Positions 35,153-43,275 of a stretch of 49,625 nt of DNA are shown in pieces. The notes below the pieces were generated by a model. It did not search any database, was not told where the DNA came from, and saw nothing but the letters and a program-made list of their open reading frames with translations. Source of the DNA: an uncultured Eubacteriales bacterium (lineage in GTDB: Bacteria > Bacillota > Clostridia > Oscillospirales > Acutalibacteraceae); contig CAKSEH010000014.1 of assembly GCA_934446475.1 (NCBI GenBank), positions 1 through 49,625 on the forward strand, given 5' to 3'. A program made the translations under genes and the position numbers. Positions within the stretch are counted from its first letter, which is position 1, and the number at the start of each line of letters is the position of its first letter.

Positions 35153-35691
35153 TTAAGTGCCTCCTTAAGTTCATTTCTTGTTCTGTAAAGCACGGTTTTA
35201 ACCTTGCTCTGTGAAATGCCGAAGCGTTTTGAAATGTCATTTATGCTGTCAAGAAACCAGTATCGCCTAAGGAATATATTGCGTCTTTCTTCGGGAAGGT
35301 TTTTAATAAACGAATTCAGTTTTTCCCTTAAAATCTTTTCGTCGGAAAGAGCAAATACATCGTCCGGCGAGGCGATACACTCGCAAAGCTCCGAACTTAA
35401 CTGCGAAATATCGGCATTTCTCTTAAGACTTCCTCTTTTCCTCACGAAATCAAGCGAGATATTGCGGATTATTTTCATAAGATATGCCGAAAAATACTCT
35501 CTCGGCTCGTTCGGAGGAATACTGTTCCAAACCTTAAGATACAGGTCGTTTTCACATTCTTCGGCTGCTCCGCCGTCCCCTGTTATATTAAGTGAAATCC
35601 GCTTTAACTTTACGCCGTATTTTTCTTTCGTCTCGGATATAGCCCCCTCATTGCGGCTTAAATAAAGGTCGATTATCTTACCGTCCTCCAC
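35149..35691 (-). CDS. ECF-type sigma-70 family RNA polymerase sigma factor
   Basis: A 180-residue sigma factor. The start is taken as GTG at 35691 because GGGAGGTG lies seven bases ahead; an ATG five codons earlier overlaps that site. Region 2 is in the first half (KVWNSIP, MKIIRNISLDFVRK). Region 4 ends the protein, with the helix-turn-helix INDISKRFGISQSKVKTVLYRTR. It is followed with overlap by a membrane protein that should hold it inactive. No promoter is obvious between it and the terminator just upstream. Confidence 0.88.
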   Translation of the reverse strand: MEDGKIIDLYLSRNEGAISETKEKYGVKLKRISLNITGDGGAAEECENDLYLKVWNSIPPNEPREYFSAYLMKIIRNISLDFVRKRGSLKRNADISQLSSELCECIASPDDVFALSDEKILREKLNSFIKNLPEERRNIFLRRYWFLDSINDISKRFGISQSKVKTVLYRTRNELKEALK

Positions 35692-35724
35692 CTCGGCACC
35701 TCCCATCGGTTTTCATTCAAAATT

Positions 35725-35766
35725 AAAAGGCCTTTCACCCTTTAAAACGTACTTCAGAGTGAAAGG
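35725..35766 (-). terminator. Terminator after the xer gene
   Basis: On the minus strand CCTTTCACTC (35757-35766) pairs with GGGTGAAAGG (35731-35740), with one G-T pair, and is followed by TTTTAATTTT. Confidence 0.8.
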
Positions 35767-35775
35767 TCACATTTT

Positions 35776-36759
35776 TTATTGCTTTTTAGGGGTCACTTCG
35801 GAAAGCGGATTTGCGTCAATAGCACTTTTGACCTGACTGTCCGAAACGTGGGTATATATCTGGGTCGTTCCGAGATTTGAGTGGCCCAGAATATCTTTAA
35901 GCACCCTTATATCCACATTTCCGTACTGATACATAAGGGTTGCCGCCGTGTGCCTGAGCTTATGTGTTGACAGACCTCTGCCCGAAAGACCCGCCTTATC
36001 AAGATATTTTTTAACCGTATACTGCACCGTTTTAGCGCTTATTCTGTTTCCGTTGCGGCTTACAAAGAGAGCGTCCCTTGCGTCTCCTCTGAGTCCCTCG
36101 CAGGGTCTTACCTTAAGATAAGCCTCAAGCGCCTGCTTACAGGAATCATTCAGATAAACCGTTCTTTCCTTGTTGCCTTTACCGAGAAGCTTTAAAGCAC
36201 CGTCCGAAGAAATATCGGAAAGATTTATTCCGCAAAGCTCGGATAATCGCATTCCGCAGTTTAAAAAGAATACAAGTATACAATAATCTCTTTCTTTATA
36301 TACACCGTCCACACAGCCGAGAAGATTAAGCGAATCGTCAAGCGTGAGGTGTTTAGGAAGAGACTGTTTTATTTTCGGAGACTCCAAAAGCTCCGTCGGG
36401 TTTGTTTCGAGCTGCCTTGTCTGCACGGTAAGGAACTTAAAGAAAATACGCAGAGTGGAAATCTTCCTCGCCCTTGTTGCGGTGTTATTTCCCCGCTCAT
36501 TCTTGCAGTAAACCAAAAAAGCATAAATATCCGACATCGTAACCGTCTTAATAAGCTCAATGTCAACATCCTTTATGCTTATTTTCTCAAAATCCTCACT
36601 GTCTGCCTTTCCTCTCGACATAAGGATATATCTGAAAAATGTCTGAAGGTCAAGATAGTATTCATCCACAGACCGAGCGGACTTTCCCCTTATAGTTTCG
36701 TTATATGTAAGAAAATCTCGTATAACCGGAGGCGCCGTCATCAAATTATCGTAATTCAT
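35776..36759 (-). CDS. Xer-type tyrosine recombinase
   Basis: A 327-residue site-specific recombinase. An N-terminal SAM-like core-binding domain (about 10-112) is followed by the catalytic domain with Arg171 (GMRLSEL), Lys in GKGNKER, His266 and Arg269 (HKLRH), His293 (LGHSN) and the nucleophile Tyr302 (IYTHV). All catalytic positions are present. Its length and its place behind replication genes suggest the chromosome-dimer resolvase XerC/XerD type, not a phage integrase. The dif site is not in view. Confidence 0.9.
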   Translation of the reverse strand: MNYDNLMTAPPVIRDFLTYNETIRGKSARSVDEYYLDLQTFFRYILMSRGKADSEDFEKISIKDVDIELIKTVTMSDIYAFLVYCKNERGNNTATRARKISTLRIFFKFLTVQTRQLETNPTELLESPKIKQSLPKHLTLDDSLNLLGCVDGVYKERDYCILVFFLNCGMRLSELCGINLSDISSDGALKLLGKGNKERTVYLNDSCKQALEAYLKVRPCEGLRGDARDALFVSRNGNRISAKTVQYTVKKYLDKAGLSGRGLSTHKLRHTAATLMYQYGNVDIRVLKDILGHSNLGTTQIYTHVSDSQVKSAIDANPLSEVTPKKQ

Positions 36760-36773
36760 AGCACTGCCACGCT

Positions 36774-37748
36774 TTATTGTTTTTGCATCATTTTTATCTG
36801 CCTTATATCATTACCCAAAAATTTATTCGCATTATAGCAGCCCACAAGCCTTGAGGATACCCTCGGAGTGTATCTGTTTTCTATTTCCGCCATACCGAGA
36901 TTTGTGCTTATAACGGTAGGCCTTGAAGCGAGCAGACGGGTGTTTATTATGTTATAGAGCAATGTCTGGATATACGGCGATACAAACTCACTTCCAAGGT
37001 CGTCGATAACCAAAAGATCGCAGCTTACCGCCGAGTTGTAAGTTTCATCGCTCCTGTTGTTAAAATGTTCGCTTTCCATAGCGGAAAACAGATTGTAAGC
37101 CGAACCATAAATAACATTATAGCCCTTATCTATAAGCTCAGAGACTATTGCAAGAGAAAGATGAGTTTTACCAAGTCCCGAACTGCCCATAAAAAGGAGA
37201 CTCTCGGATTTTTCGGGGTCGAACTTTATAACATATTCCCTGCAAAGCTTTAAAAGCTTTGTCATTCTCTTTTTAGGACTTACACCCTTTTCGGAAGACT
37301 CCGAAGAATAATAGTCAAGACTGAAATTTTCAAATGTGCAGCTCTCGATCGGCAGATTTTTTGACATTTCATTTACCGTAAGCGACTTTGCAAGCTCTTT
37401 TATGCAGTCGCATATTTTGCCGCCGACATATCCCTTATCGCCGCATTTTGCGCACTCATAATCAAACTCGCCTATTCCCGATTCCTTTAAAATCTTTTCC
37501 TTTTCGCCGCTTAATTTTACAGTTTCACGGCGGAGCTTTTCAAGAGTCTCACTATCCCCCGAAATTGCCGTGACCGCAAGCTCGGCGCCTATTGCTTTAA
37601 GGGCGTTTTCAACTTCTTTGAAACGGCTGTTTGTTTTATAAAGTTTCTCTATTTCGGCGTCATACGCCGCTCTCCTCTTAAAAAGCGAATTTTGTTTTAT
37701 ATCAAAAGCCCTCTTAAAAGCATCGGATTTAGTAAGCACTTTTTTCAC
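36774..37748 (-). CDS. dnaI: DnaI/DnaC-like helicase loader
   Basis: A 324-residue AAA+ protein. An N-terminal helical part leads to a zinc-binding segment CAKCGDKGYVGGKICDC (four Cys). The ATPase part has Walker A GSSGLGKT and Walker B LLVIDDLGSEF, and near the end carries the arginine sensor region (YTPRVSSRL). Loaders of this kind place the replicative helicase at origins. It is 5 bp after the DnaD-like gene, forming the usual Gram-positive primosome pair. Confidence 0.9.
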   Translation of the reverse strand: MKKVLTKSDAFKRAFDIKQNSLFKRRAAYDAEIEKLYKTNSRFKEVENALKAIGAELAVTAISGDSETLEKLRRETVKLSGEKEKILKESGIGEFDYECAKCGDKGYVGGKICDCIKELAKSLTVNEMSKNLPIESCTFENFSLDYYSSESSEKGVSPKKRMTKLLKLCREYVIKFDPEKSESLLFMGSSGLGKTHLSLAIVSELIDKGYNVIYGSAYNLFSAMESEHFNNRSDETYNSAVSCDLLVIDDLGSEFVSPYIQTLLYNIINTRLLASRPTVISTNLGMAEIENRYTPRVSSRLVGCYNANKFLGNDIRQIKMMQKQ

Positions 37749-37753
37749 CTTCT

Positions 37754-38698
37754 CTATTCGTCCTCATCAAGCATTCTTTCAAATGCGCTTATATCATAGG
37801 CTGCGTAATCGTATTTTTGACCGTTTGTTTGCTTTTGCTGCGGCTTTTTGGGTTCTGCCTTCTTTACATCATCGGCACTTTTAAAGCCGCTCTTATGCCA
37901 CTTTTCGATTATTTTTGCAGTATAAGGAAAAGAAAATTTTGACTTTGCGTCCACACAGGCGTCATACGCAAGAGCAAGCAGACTGTCGTCAAGCTCCCAA
38001 TTTGAAAACCACAGAACCGAAAGCTCGGATTCCCTTTGGCTCGGCCGCCTGTATTCCATACCGAAAGCCTTACAGACACGCCTGAACGCTATGTCCGCTT
38101 TCGTTTTCTCAGCTATCCACTGCTCTGCCGCAGAAAGGTTATCTATCCCCTCTTCCGACCACCTTACAGCGATTTTCTCCATAAAATTGACATTGCATCG
38201 CTTTTCACTCACCGCATACTGAATGAGCAATAAAACCACCGAAACATCAAAATCCAAGTCATCATACATCCAAACTATCGTTTGAGCTTCGTTTGTCTTT
38301 AAGTTTCTTTTAAACTTAAGCTGAGCTTCGTTAAGAAGCATATGAAGGGCAGGGTCTTCAAGACCACGCCTTGCAACGTCGTGCCTTGAAGGTCTTGCGT
38401 CGGTTAAAACTGCGGTCTTTACGGGTTTTACCGCTCCGACTTGTTCCGATTTTTCTTCTTCGTTAGTTTCAAGAACTCCGTTTTGCGCCCAAAAACACAA
38501 AGCGTCCTGCGCTTCTTCATACTGCACTGCGCAGGCATCGCAAACATCCCGGACCTTAATATCGGCGGAAGGATTTTTCATTATATAAAGCAACACCTTG
38601 AGCTGTGTATGTGTGGCAAGCTTCAAAAGCCTGTCCGCAACAAAAGCGGGAACAGGAAATGTCTGCGTGTAAACCGACGGATTTACCGAAAAACCCAT
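37754..38698 (-). CDS. DnaD/DnaB-like primosome protein
   Basis: A 314-residue replication-initiation protein. The start is at 38698, where a moderate AGGCAGG site precedes the ATG; seventeen in-frame codons upstream lack one. A winged-helix-like N-terminus (about 20-85) is followed by two DnaD C-terminal-type domains at about 140-205 and 235-290. The second ends with YTAKIIEKW, the YxxxIxxxW signature of DnaD/DnaB proteins. It is probably the first gene of an operon with the helicase loader and the Xer recombinase. Confidence 0.88.
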   Translation of the reverse strand: MGFSVNPSVYTQTFPVPAFVADRLLKLATHTQLKVLLYIMKNPSADIKVRDVCDACAVQYEEAQDALCFWAQNGVLETNEEEKSEQVGAVKPVKTAVLTDARPSRHDVARRGLEDPALHMLLNEAQLKFKRNLKTNEAQTIVWMYDDLDFDVSVVLLLIQYAVSEKRCNVNFMEKIAVRWSEEGIDNLSAAEQWIAEKTKADIAFRRVCKAFGMEYRRPSQRESELSVLWFSNWELDDSLLALAYDACVDAKSKFSFPYTAKIIEKWHKSGFKSADDVKKAEPKKPQQKQTNGQKYDYAAYDISAFERMLDEDE

Positions 38699-38731
38699 AT
38701 TGTTAAAGCCTGCCTTTCGTTTTGTAATTTC

Positions 38732-38760
38732 TTGACAATTTCTTAACATTGTGTTAAACT
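38732..38760 (+). promoter_or_regulatory. Promoter of the orphan response regulator with three phased PhoB/PhoP-like boxes
   Basis: TTGACA (38732-38737) and TAAACT (38755-38760) are 17 bp apart. TTGACA, TTAACA (38743-38748) and TTAAAC (38754-38759) recur with an exact 11-bp period, the layout of PhoP boxes bound by OmpR-family regulators. The boxes overlap the promoter elements, which fits repression or tight autoregulation. The divergent DnaD-like gene starts 34 bp away. Confidence 0.65.
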
Positions 38761-38792
38761 CAGTAGTGTAAGTTTATTACAGGAGGGAATGT

Positions 38793-39482
38793 ATGAAAAG
38801 GAAAATATTGCTTGCGAGCAGCGATGAAAGAATACGCCGCCTTTTAAGCCCGTATCTCGAAAAGAACGGATATTCATTTAAAAATACGCAAACGTATTCC
38901 GATGCCTTCACAAGGCTTGCTTCTTATTCCCCAGATGTTGTAATTATAGATATAAGCTCCGATGCGGTTTCGGGCATTAAAACGATTGAAAATATGCGTG
39001 AATTTATGACACTGCCGATAATAGCGATTGCCGGTCCCGATAACAGATTCGTCTGCAAAGCGCTCGACGGCGGCGCAGATATCTGCCTTCAAAAGCCTCT
39101 CTCAACCGAGCAGCTGCTTTCCTATATAAAGGTCTGCATAAAAAGGACCGAGCAGTTTGAAAGTTTGAGCGGATTAAACAGCGAAGAAGAATTTATCCTC
39201 GGGGAGCTTAAAGTCAATTTCGGCGGTTGCCGTGTTTTTGCGCAAAACAGAGAAATTCACCTTACAAAAAACGAGTTTCAGATACTGTCGCTCCTCTGCC
39301 GATACCGTGGCAGAGTGTTAACTTACGACTTTATTATGAAAAACGTTTGGGGTCCGCTCGCCGAGGGCGGAAACGGAATTTTGCGTGTGAATATTGCAAA
39401 CATCCGACGAAAAATAGAAAAGAATCCGCAAAAACCCGAATATCTTATAACCGAAAACGGAGTCGGCTACAGAATAGGGTGA
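38793..39482 (+). CDS. OmpR/PhoB-family response regulator with a degenerate receiver
   Basis: A 229-residue regulator. The receiver keeps the phosphoryl acceptor Asp53 (IIDIS) and Lys101 (QKP). One of the N-terminal acidic pair is Ser (SSDE, 9-12), and the conserved Thr/Ser is Ala80. The C-terminal winged helix (about 130-229) ends normally with ITENGVGYRIG. No histidine kinase is adjacent. It may act without phosphorylation or with a distant kinase. A strong AGGAGGGA site lies ahead of its ATG. Confidence 0.9.
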   Translation: MKRKILLASSDERIRRLLSPYLEKNGYSFKNTQTYSDAFTRLASYSPDVVIIDISSDAVSGIKTIENMREFMTLPIIAIAGPDNRFVCKALDGGADICLQKPLSTEQLLSYIKVCIKRTEQFESLSGLNSEEEFILGELKVNFGGCRVFAQNREIHLTKNEFQILSLLCRYRGRVLTYDFIMKNVWGPLAEGGNGILRVNIANIRRKIEKNPQKPEYLITENGVGYRIG

Positions 39483-39568
39483 CAAATTAACTTAGAGCGG
39501 ATATCAATCTGACACTTTAATTATACTAAATATACCTATGAAAATCAACAAGGAATGAGCCTTAATAT

Positions 39569-40531
39569 ATGAAAAGTTTTGAAATAGCAAAGAATGACTC
39601 GGGTAAAAGGGTAGATAAATTTATGGCAAAAGTCTGCCCCACTCTGCCCCAGGCGCTTATGTATAAATACATAAGAAAAAAATCAATTAAGGTAAATAAG
39701 AAAAGAACCGAGCCTTCATCAAGACTGTGCGAGGGCGATATCCTTGAAGCTTACATAAATGATGAATTTTTCGTTTCAGTTGCCCCGAAATATGATTTTT
39801 TGAATTCAAAGGCGTCTTTAAACATTGTTTACGAAGACGAAAATATTCTCCTTGTCGATAAGCCTCAGGGTCTGCTCGTTCATCCCGATAAAAACGAATA
39901 TAACGACACCCTTATAGGCAGAATTCAGCACTACTTGTATAATAAAGGGGAGTATGATCCTCAAAGCGAAAACAGTTTCGCCCCCGCTCTTGCAAACAGG
40001 ATAGACCGTAACACAGGCGGTATCGTTATTGCCGCAAAAAACGCCGAAGCCCTTAAGATACTCTGCGAAAAAATTAAGGACCGCCAGATAGACAAACGCT
40101 ATTTGTGCGTGGTCCACGGCACACCAAAGCCTAAGACAGCCCTGCTTGAGGGTTATCTTTTTAAAGACAGCGAAAAAAACAGGGTAACCCTTTCAAATAA
40201 AAAAACGGAAAAGAATAAAACCGTTAAAACAAGGTACACCGTTTTAAAATCAAAGGGCGACCTCTCACTGCTTGAAATCGAACTGCTTACCGGCAGGACT
40301 CACCAGATAAGAGCTCATATGGCGTCTGTCGGGCACCCGTTATTAGGCGACGGAAAATACGGCCGCCTTGCAGGCGATAAAAAAGCCGGCTTTAACAAGC
40401 AGGCTCTTTATTCATACAAGTTAAGTTTTTATTTCTCGGATGACGGCGGTATCCTAAGCTATTTAAACGGAAAGACCTTTACCGTCAAAGAGGTGTGGTT
40501 TGCAAAGGAGCTTTTCGGATGGCCGGAATAG
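39569..40531 (+). CDS. RluA-family rRNA pseudouridine synthase (RluC/RluD-like)
   Basis: A 320-residue enzyme. An N-terminal S4 RNA-binding domain (about 12-70) precedes the synthase domain. The catalytic motif RIDRNTGG has Asp146, and the later TGRTHQIRAHM and HPLLGDGKYG motifs are intact. It should modify uridines of 23S rRNA; RluC- or RluD-type sites cannot be told apart by eye. Its TAG stop codon is also the first three bases of the 64-bp repeat that follows. Confidence 0.93.
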   Translation: MKSFEIAKNDSGKRVDKFMAKVCPTLPQALMYKYIRKKSIKVNKKRTEPSSRLCEGDILEAYINDEFFVSVAPKYDFLNSKASLNIVYEDENILLVDKPQGLLVHPDKNEYNDTLIGRIQHYLYNKGEYDPQSENSFAPALANRIDRNTGGIVIAAKNAEALKILCEKIKDRQIDKRYLCVVHGTPKPKTALLEGYLFKDSEKNRVTLSNKKTEKNKTVKTRYTVLKSKGDLSLLEIELLTGRTHQIRAHMASVGHPLLGDGKYGRLAGDKKAGFNKQALYSYKLSFYFSDDGGILSYLNGKTFTVKEVWFAKELFGWPE

Positions 40532-40592
40532 ACAATACAATCAGAGTATAATACTTCCTATATCGGAAAATTTATCCGTTTATATTGTCTAT
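40529..40592. repeat. 64-bp palindrome-ended repeat (copy B of the element at 17826)
   Basis: TAGACAATA at the left is matched by TATTGTCTA at the right, with an inner CGGA/TCCG hairpin around AAATTTA. It aligns along its length with the left part of the 17826-18097 element, sharing CTTCC, CGGAAAATTT, TCCG and TTATATTGTCT. The TAG at the left end is the rluA-type gene stop, and on the other strand the right end supplies the TAG stop of the SGNH hydrolase. It may act as a terminator between these convergent genes. Confidence 0.8.
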
Positions 40593-41197
40593 AGAAGCTT
40601 TGATATATAATCGGCGTAAATCTCTCCTATATACTCTGCACCGTACGGCGTGGGATGAACACCGTCCTGTGCAAAATCCGTAGGTTCCTTTCCGATAAAT
40701 GCAGACGCAAGCAATCCGTCCGTCGGCAGATAAACATCCGCAAACTCTCTTGCAAGCTTTCTTATTATTTCGATCTTTGGCGCAAGATCCTCTCTGAAAA
40801 AGAGCTTGTCGGGCACGGGTATAAGAAACGGCTCCATAATCATTATTTTAGCATTTGTTTCTTTTTTTATCCTGCTCAGCAGCGTGCGATACTGTTCCTC
40901 AAAAATATCATTTGAAAGCCATTTTTTCTCTGAGCAGTTGTGCCAAACATCATTTATACCGACAAGTATCGAAATTATATCGGCCTGCGGTTTAACAAAA
41001 TCACTCTCAAACCTTTCGAGCAGATTATGAACCTCATCTCCGCTTATGCCGCAGTTTAAAAACTCAATATCCGCATCGGGATATCTGCGTTTAATTGCCG
41101 CCGCCGCATATTTAGGATAGCCTCCGCCTAAATCGTGAAGATCCGAATGATTGCGTCCCGCATCGGTTATGCTGTCGCCTTGAAAAAGTATTCTCAT
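40589..41197 (-). CDS. SGNH/GDSL-type esterase or acetyl-hydrolase
   Basis: A 202-residue hydrolase without signal peptide. Block I is GDSIT with the nucleophile Ser9, block II Gly lies in CGISGD (49-54), block III is GIND with Asn82, and block V is DGVH with Asp178 and His181. All four catalytic blocks are present. Close relatives remove acetyl groups from sugars or xylan fragments, but lysophospholipase or other esters are possible. The protein ends inside the 64-bp repeat. Confidence 0.92.
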   Translation of the reverse strand: MRILFQGDSITDAGRNHSDLHDLGGGYPKYAAAAIKRRYPDADIEFLNCGISGDEVHNLLERFESDFVKPQADIISILVGINDVWHNCSEKKWLSNDIFEEQYRTLLSRIKKETNAKIMIMEPFLIPVPDKLFFREDLAPKIEIIRKLAREFADVYLPTDGLLASAFIGKEPTDFAQDGVHPTPYGAEYIGEIYADYISKLL

Positions 41198-41260
41198 TTT
41201 GAATTACCCCTTACCTTTATTTTATTTTAAATTACTGTTTATCTCGGAGCAATGCTCTGC

Positions 41261-41301
41261 TTTGCTTGCAAGGAACAGGGCTTGGGATGATTGCAAGCAA
41301 A
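41261..41301. other. Long hairpin in the gap between the SGNH and cohesin genes
   Basis: An 11-bp perfect inverted repeat (TTTGCTTGCAA 41261-41271 with its complement at 41291-41301) encloses a 19-base loop. The whole 41198-41400 gap is GC-richer than usual for a spacer and has no frame with a ribosome site. A small structured RNA is possible. Confidence 0.45.
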
Positions 41302-41372
41302 ACAAAGAAGCGTCAGCTCCTCAGTCTTTGATGTGTGAGGTTGCACTCCTGCGTCAAGGACTGAAACGGAAA

Positions 41373-41388
41373 CCGCCTTTTAAGGCGG
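41373..41388 (-). terminator. Weak terminator-like hairpin after the cohesin gene
   Basis: CCGCCTT and AAGGCGG form a 7-bp stem with a 2-base spacer; on the minus strand TTTCCGTTT follows. The stem is short and the T-run is broken. Confidence 0.45.
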
Positions 41389-41400
41389 GGAACATATGCG

Positions 41401-42474
41401 TTAGGTTATAAGCACCAGAACAACAGGAACTGCCGCAATAAGCGCAAGCTTTACGATATTTCGCTTAAATGCCGCAAAAAGTTCCGTCAAAACGCCCTTT
41501 CTTTGGGTCGACCCGAAAAGGCATTCCCAAACCGACGCATATTTGCTGTCTTTTTGCTTAACTATTTCATCGGCGTTAAGTTCGTTATCTCCGCCGTTTT
41601 GGCTGTTATCTTTCTTGCCGTCCTGCACGGACGAATTGTCTCTGTCAAACTTCTCAAGTTCGCTCCAATCTTCCCTGGCAACCGAAGAACCCTCGTCATT
41701 CTTAATATTGTTGTCTTTTACGGTATCAAGAGAGAAGTAGACCTTATCGGCAACGGCATCGCAGTTTTTGCAGTGTCTCGACATAACGCCCTGCTGTTGC
41801 GAGGTTGCGGGACGGTCGACAGTCCACCTGTCCTCAAAGCTATGACCGACAGCCGGTATCTCCGCATTCTCAATATGTCCGCAAACCTTGCAGGTTCGGG
41901 CTTTTATGCCGGTCTCGGTGCAGTTAGGCTCGGATATAACTTTATATTCCCCGTATATGTGGCCCGAATTTGAGCAGGTCTTACCTACGGTCACGCCGCC
42001 GTTTATCACAGTCGGCGTTATTTCGGTGTGCGCAAAGTTTGCAAAACACCCTTTGAGACTGTCCCCCGACTTTTCGGGGTTTATGTTCCTTATGTTAAAC
42101 GGATGTCTGCCCGGTGCAGCATTTTCCTTTACTTCAAACATCAAAACAAACAAATTTCCGTTCTTCTTTTTATCGGACATTTCTCCGTTCACAAAGCTCA
42201 CATACCCCTTATCGGGATGGTCTACTATAAGATAATCGTTTCTTATACCGAGCTTATATTTTTTGAATGTGAAAGCGTCGGTATTATAAGACACCGTAAA
42301 TGTCATAGCCATTATCCCAGGGTTTTCCGAAATATCAACGCTGACGGCAACCGTGTCTCCCGGCACCGCCGTAAGCTCGCTGACGGTTATAACAGGTCCC
42401 GACGTCTGCGCATTTACCGAAAAAATCGGGAAAGTGAAAACGGCACAGAGAAATACACACAAAAATTTTTTCAC
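41401..42474 (-). CDS. Membrane-anchored cohesin-domain surface protein
   Basis: A 357-residue exported protein with GTG start (42474) behind GGAGGGA. A signal peptide (1-22, likely cut after VNA) is followed by a cohesin domain (about 27-165: ITVSELTAVPGDTVAVSVDI, YNTDAFTF, FVLMFEVK). Two Cys-paired modules follow (about 167-245: CKVCGHIE and CKNCDAV), then an acidic linker. A C-terminal hydrophobic helix (about 339-357) with Lys/Arg before it should anchor the protein. Cohesins bind dockerins of secreted enzymes in cellulosome-type systems. No dockerin is seen in this window, so partner and role are inferred. Confidence 0.85.
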   Translation of the reverse strand: MKKFLCVFLCAVFTFPIFSVNAQTSGPVITVSELTAVPGDTVAVSVDISENPGIMAMTFTVSYNTDAFTFKKYKLGIRNDYLIVDHPDKGYVSFVNGEMSDKKKNGNLFVLMFEVKENAAPGRHPFNIRNINPEKSGDSLKGCFANFAHTEITPTVINGGVTVGKTCSNSGHIYGEYKVISEPNCTETGIKARTCKVCGHIENAEIPAVGHSFEDRWTVDRPATSQQQGVMSRHCKNCDAVADKVYFSLDTVKDNNIKNDEGSSVAREDWSELEKFDRDNSSVQDGKKDNSQNGGDNELNADEIVKQKDSKYASVWECLFGSTQRKGVLTELFAAFKRNIVKLALIAAVPVVLVLIT

Positions 42475-42498
42475 ATTATCCCTCCGTTCTTACCTTTT

Positions 42499-42527
42499 AT
42501 TATAACGTTTGGACACTTAAAAGTCAA
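42499..42527 (-). promoter_or_regulatory. Promoter of the cohesin gene
   Basis: Minus-strand TTGACT (42522-42527) and TATAAT (42499-42504) are 17 bp apart, about 25 bp ahead of the GTG start. Confidence 0.78.
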
Positions 42528-42597
42528 TCTTCACAAATTGTTTATATTATGGATAAATATGGCGGTTAAAATTAAAATCGGAAAGGGTGTATCTTAA

Positions 42598-43275
42598 ATG
42601 AGCGGAAAAACAGTTTTAATAGCAGACGATGAAGAAAGAATAACAAGTCTTATTGCCGATTTTCTTAAAGCGGCAGGTATAAACAGTATCATAGCACACG
42701 ACGGTGACGAGGCGCTGAGACTTATAAAGTCGGGCAAAAAGGCGGACCTTGCGATAATAGATATTATGATGCCGGGGCTTGACGGTTGGGCGCTCACAAA
42801 AGAGATAAGAAAGACCGAAACCTTTCCCATAATAATGCTCTCCGCAAGAAGCGAAGAATTTGACCAGCTTGAAGGTTTCACAAGCGGGGTCGACGAATAT
42901 GTAACAAAGCCGTTTTCCCCCGCCGTTCTTGTAAAGCGTGTGGAAGCGCTTATAAAAAGAAGTGACAATAAGGTATTAGAGGACAGCGGAATTTCCAAAG
43001 GTCTTAAGGTGGACCGCAATGCATACACGGCAACTCTTGACGGAGCCGAGCTCGACCTTACATTAAAGGAATTTGAACTGCTCGCCCTTTTGTTTGATCA
43101 CCCCGGCAGAGTGTTTACAAGAGATCAGCTTTTAAGCGATATATGGGGATATGATTATATGGGAGACGAAAGGACGGTCGACTCACATATAGCAAGACTT
43201 CGCACCAAGCTTAAGGATTTCGGGGTCTCGCATCTAAAAACCGTTTACGGAATGGGGTATAAGCTTGAAATGTAA
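42598..43275 (+). CDS. OmpR-family response regulator
   Basis: A 225-residue regulator with a complete receiver: acidic pair D10-D11, phospho-acceptor Asp55 (IIDIMMPG), Ser82 and Lys104 (TKPF). The C-terminal winged helix (about 128-225) reads VDSHIARLRTKLKD in its recognition helix. It overlaps the next gene, a histidine kinase, by 11 bases, so the two form a standard two-component pair. The start follows AAAGGGTG. Confidence 0.95.
   Translation: MSGKTVLIADDEERITSLIADFLKAAGINSIIAHDGDEALRLIKSGKKADLAIIDIMMPGLDGWALTKEIRKTETFPIIMLSARSEEFDQLEGFTSGVDEYVTKPFSPAVLVKRVEALIKRSDNKVLEDSGISKGLKVDRNAYTATLDGAELDLTLKEFELLALLFDHPGRVFTRDQLLSDIWGYDYMGDERTVDSHIARLRTKLKDFGVSHLKTVYGMGYKLEM

Noticed and set aside
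35776..36759. The tyrosine recombinase as a sign of a prophage or integron
   Set aside because: It is flanked by primosome genes on one side and a sigma/anti-sigma pair on the other. No phage structural genes, att repeats or cassettes are seen, and its length fits a housekeeping Xer protein.
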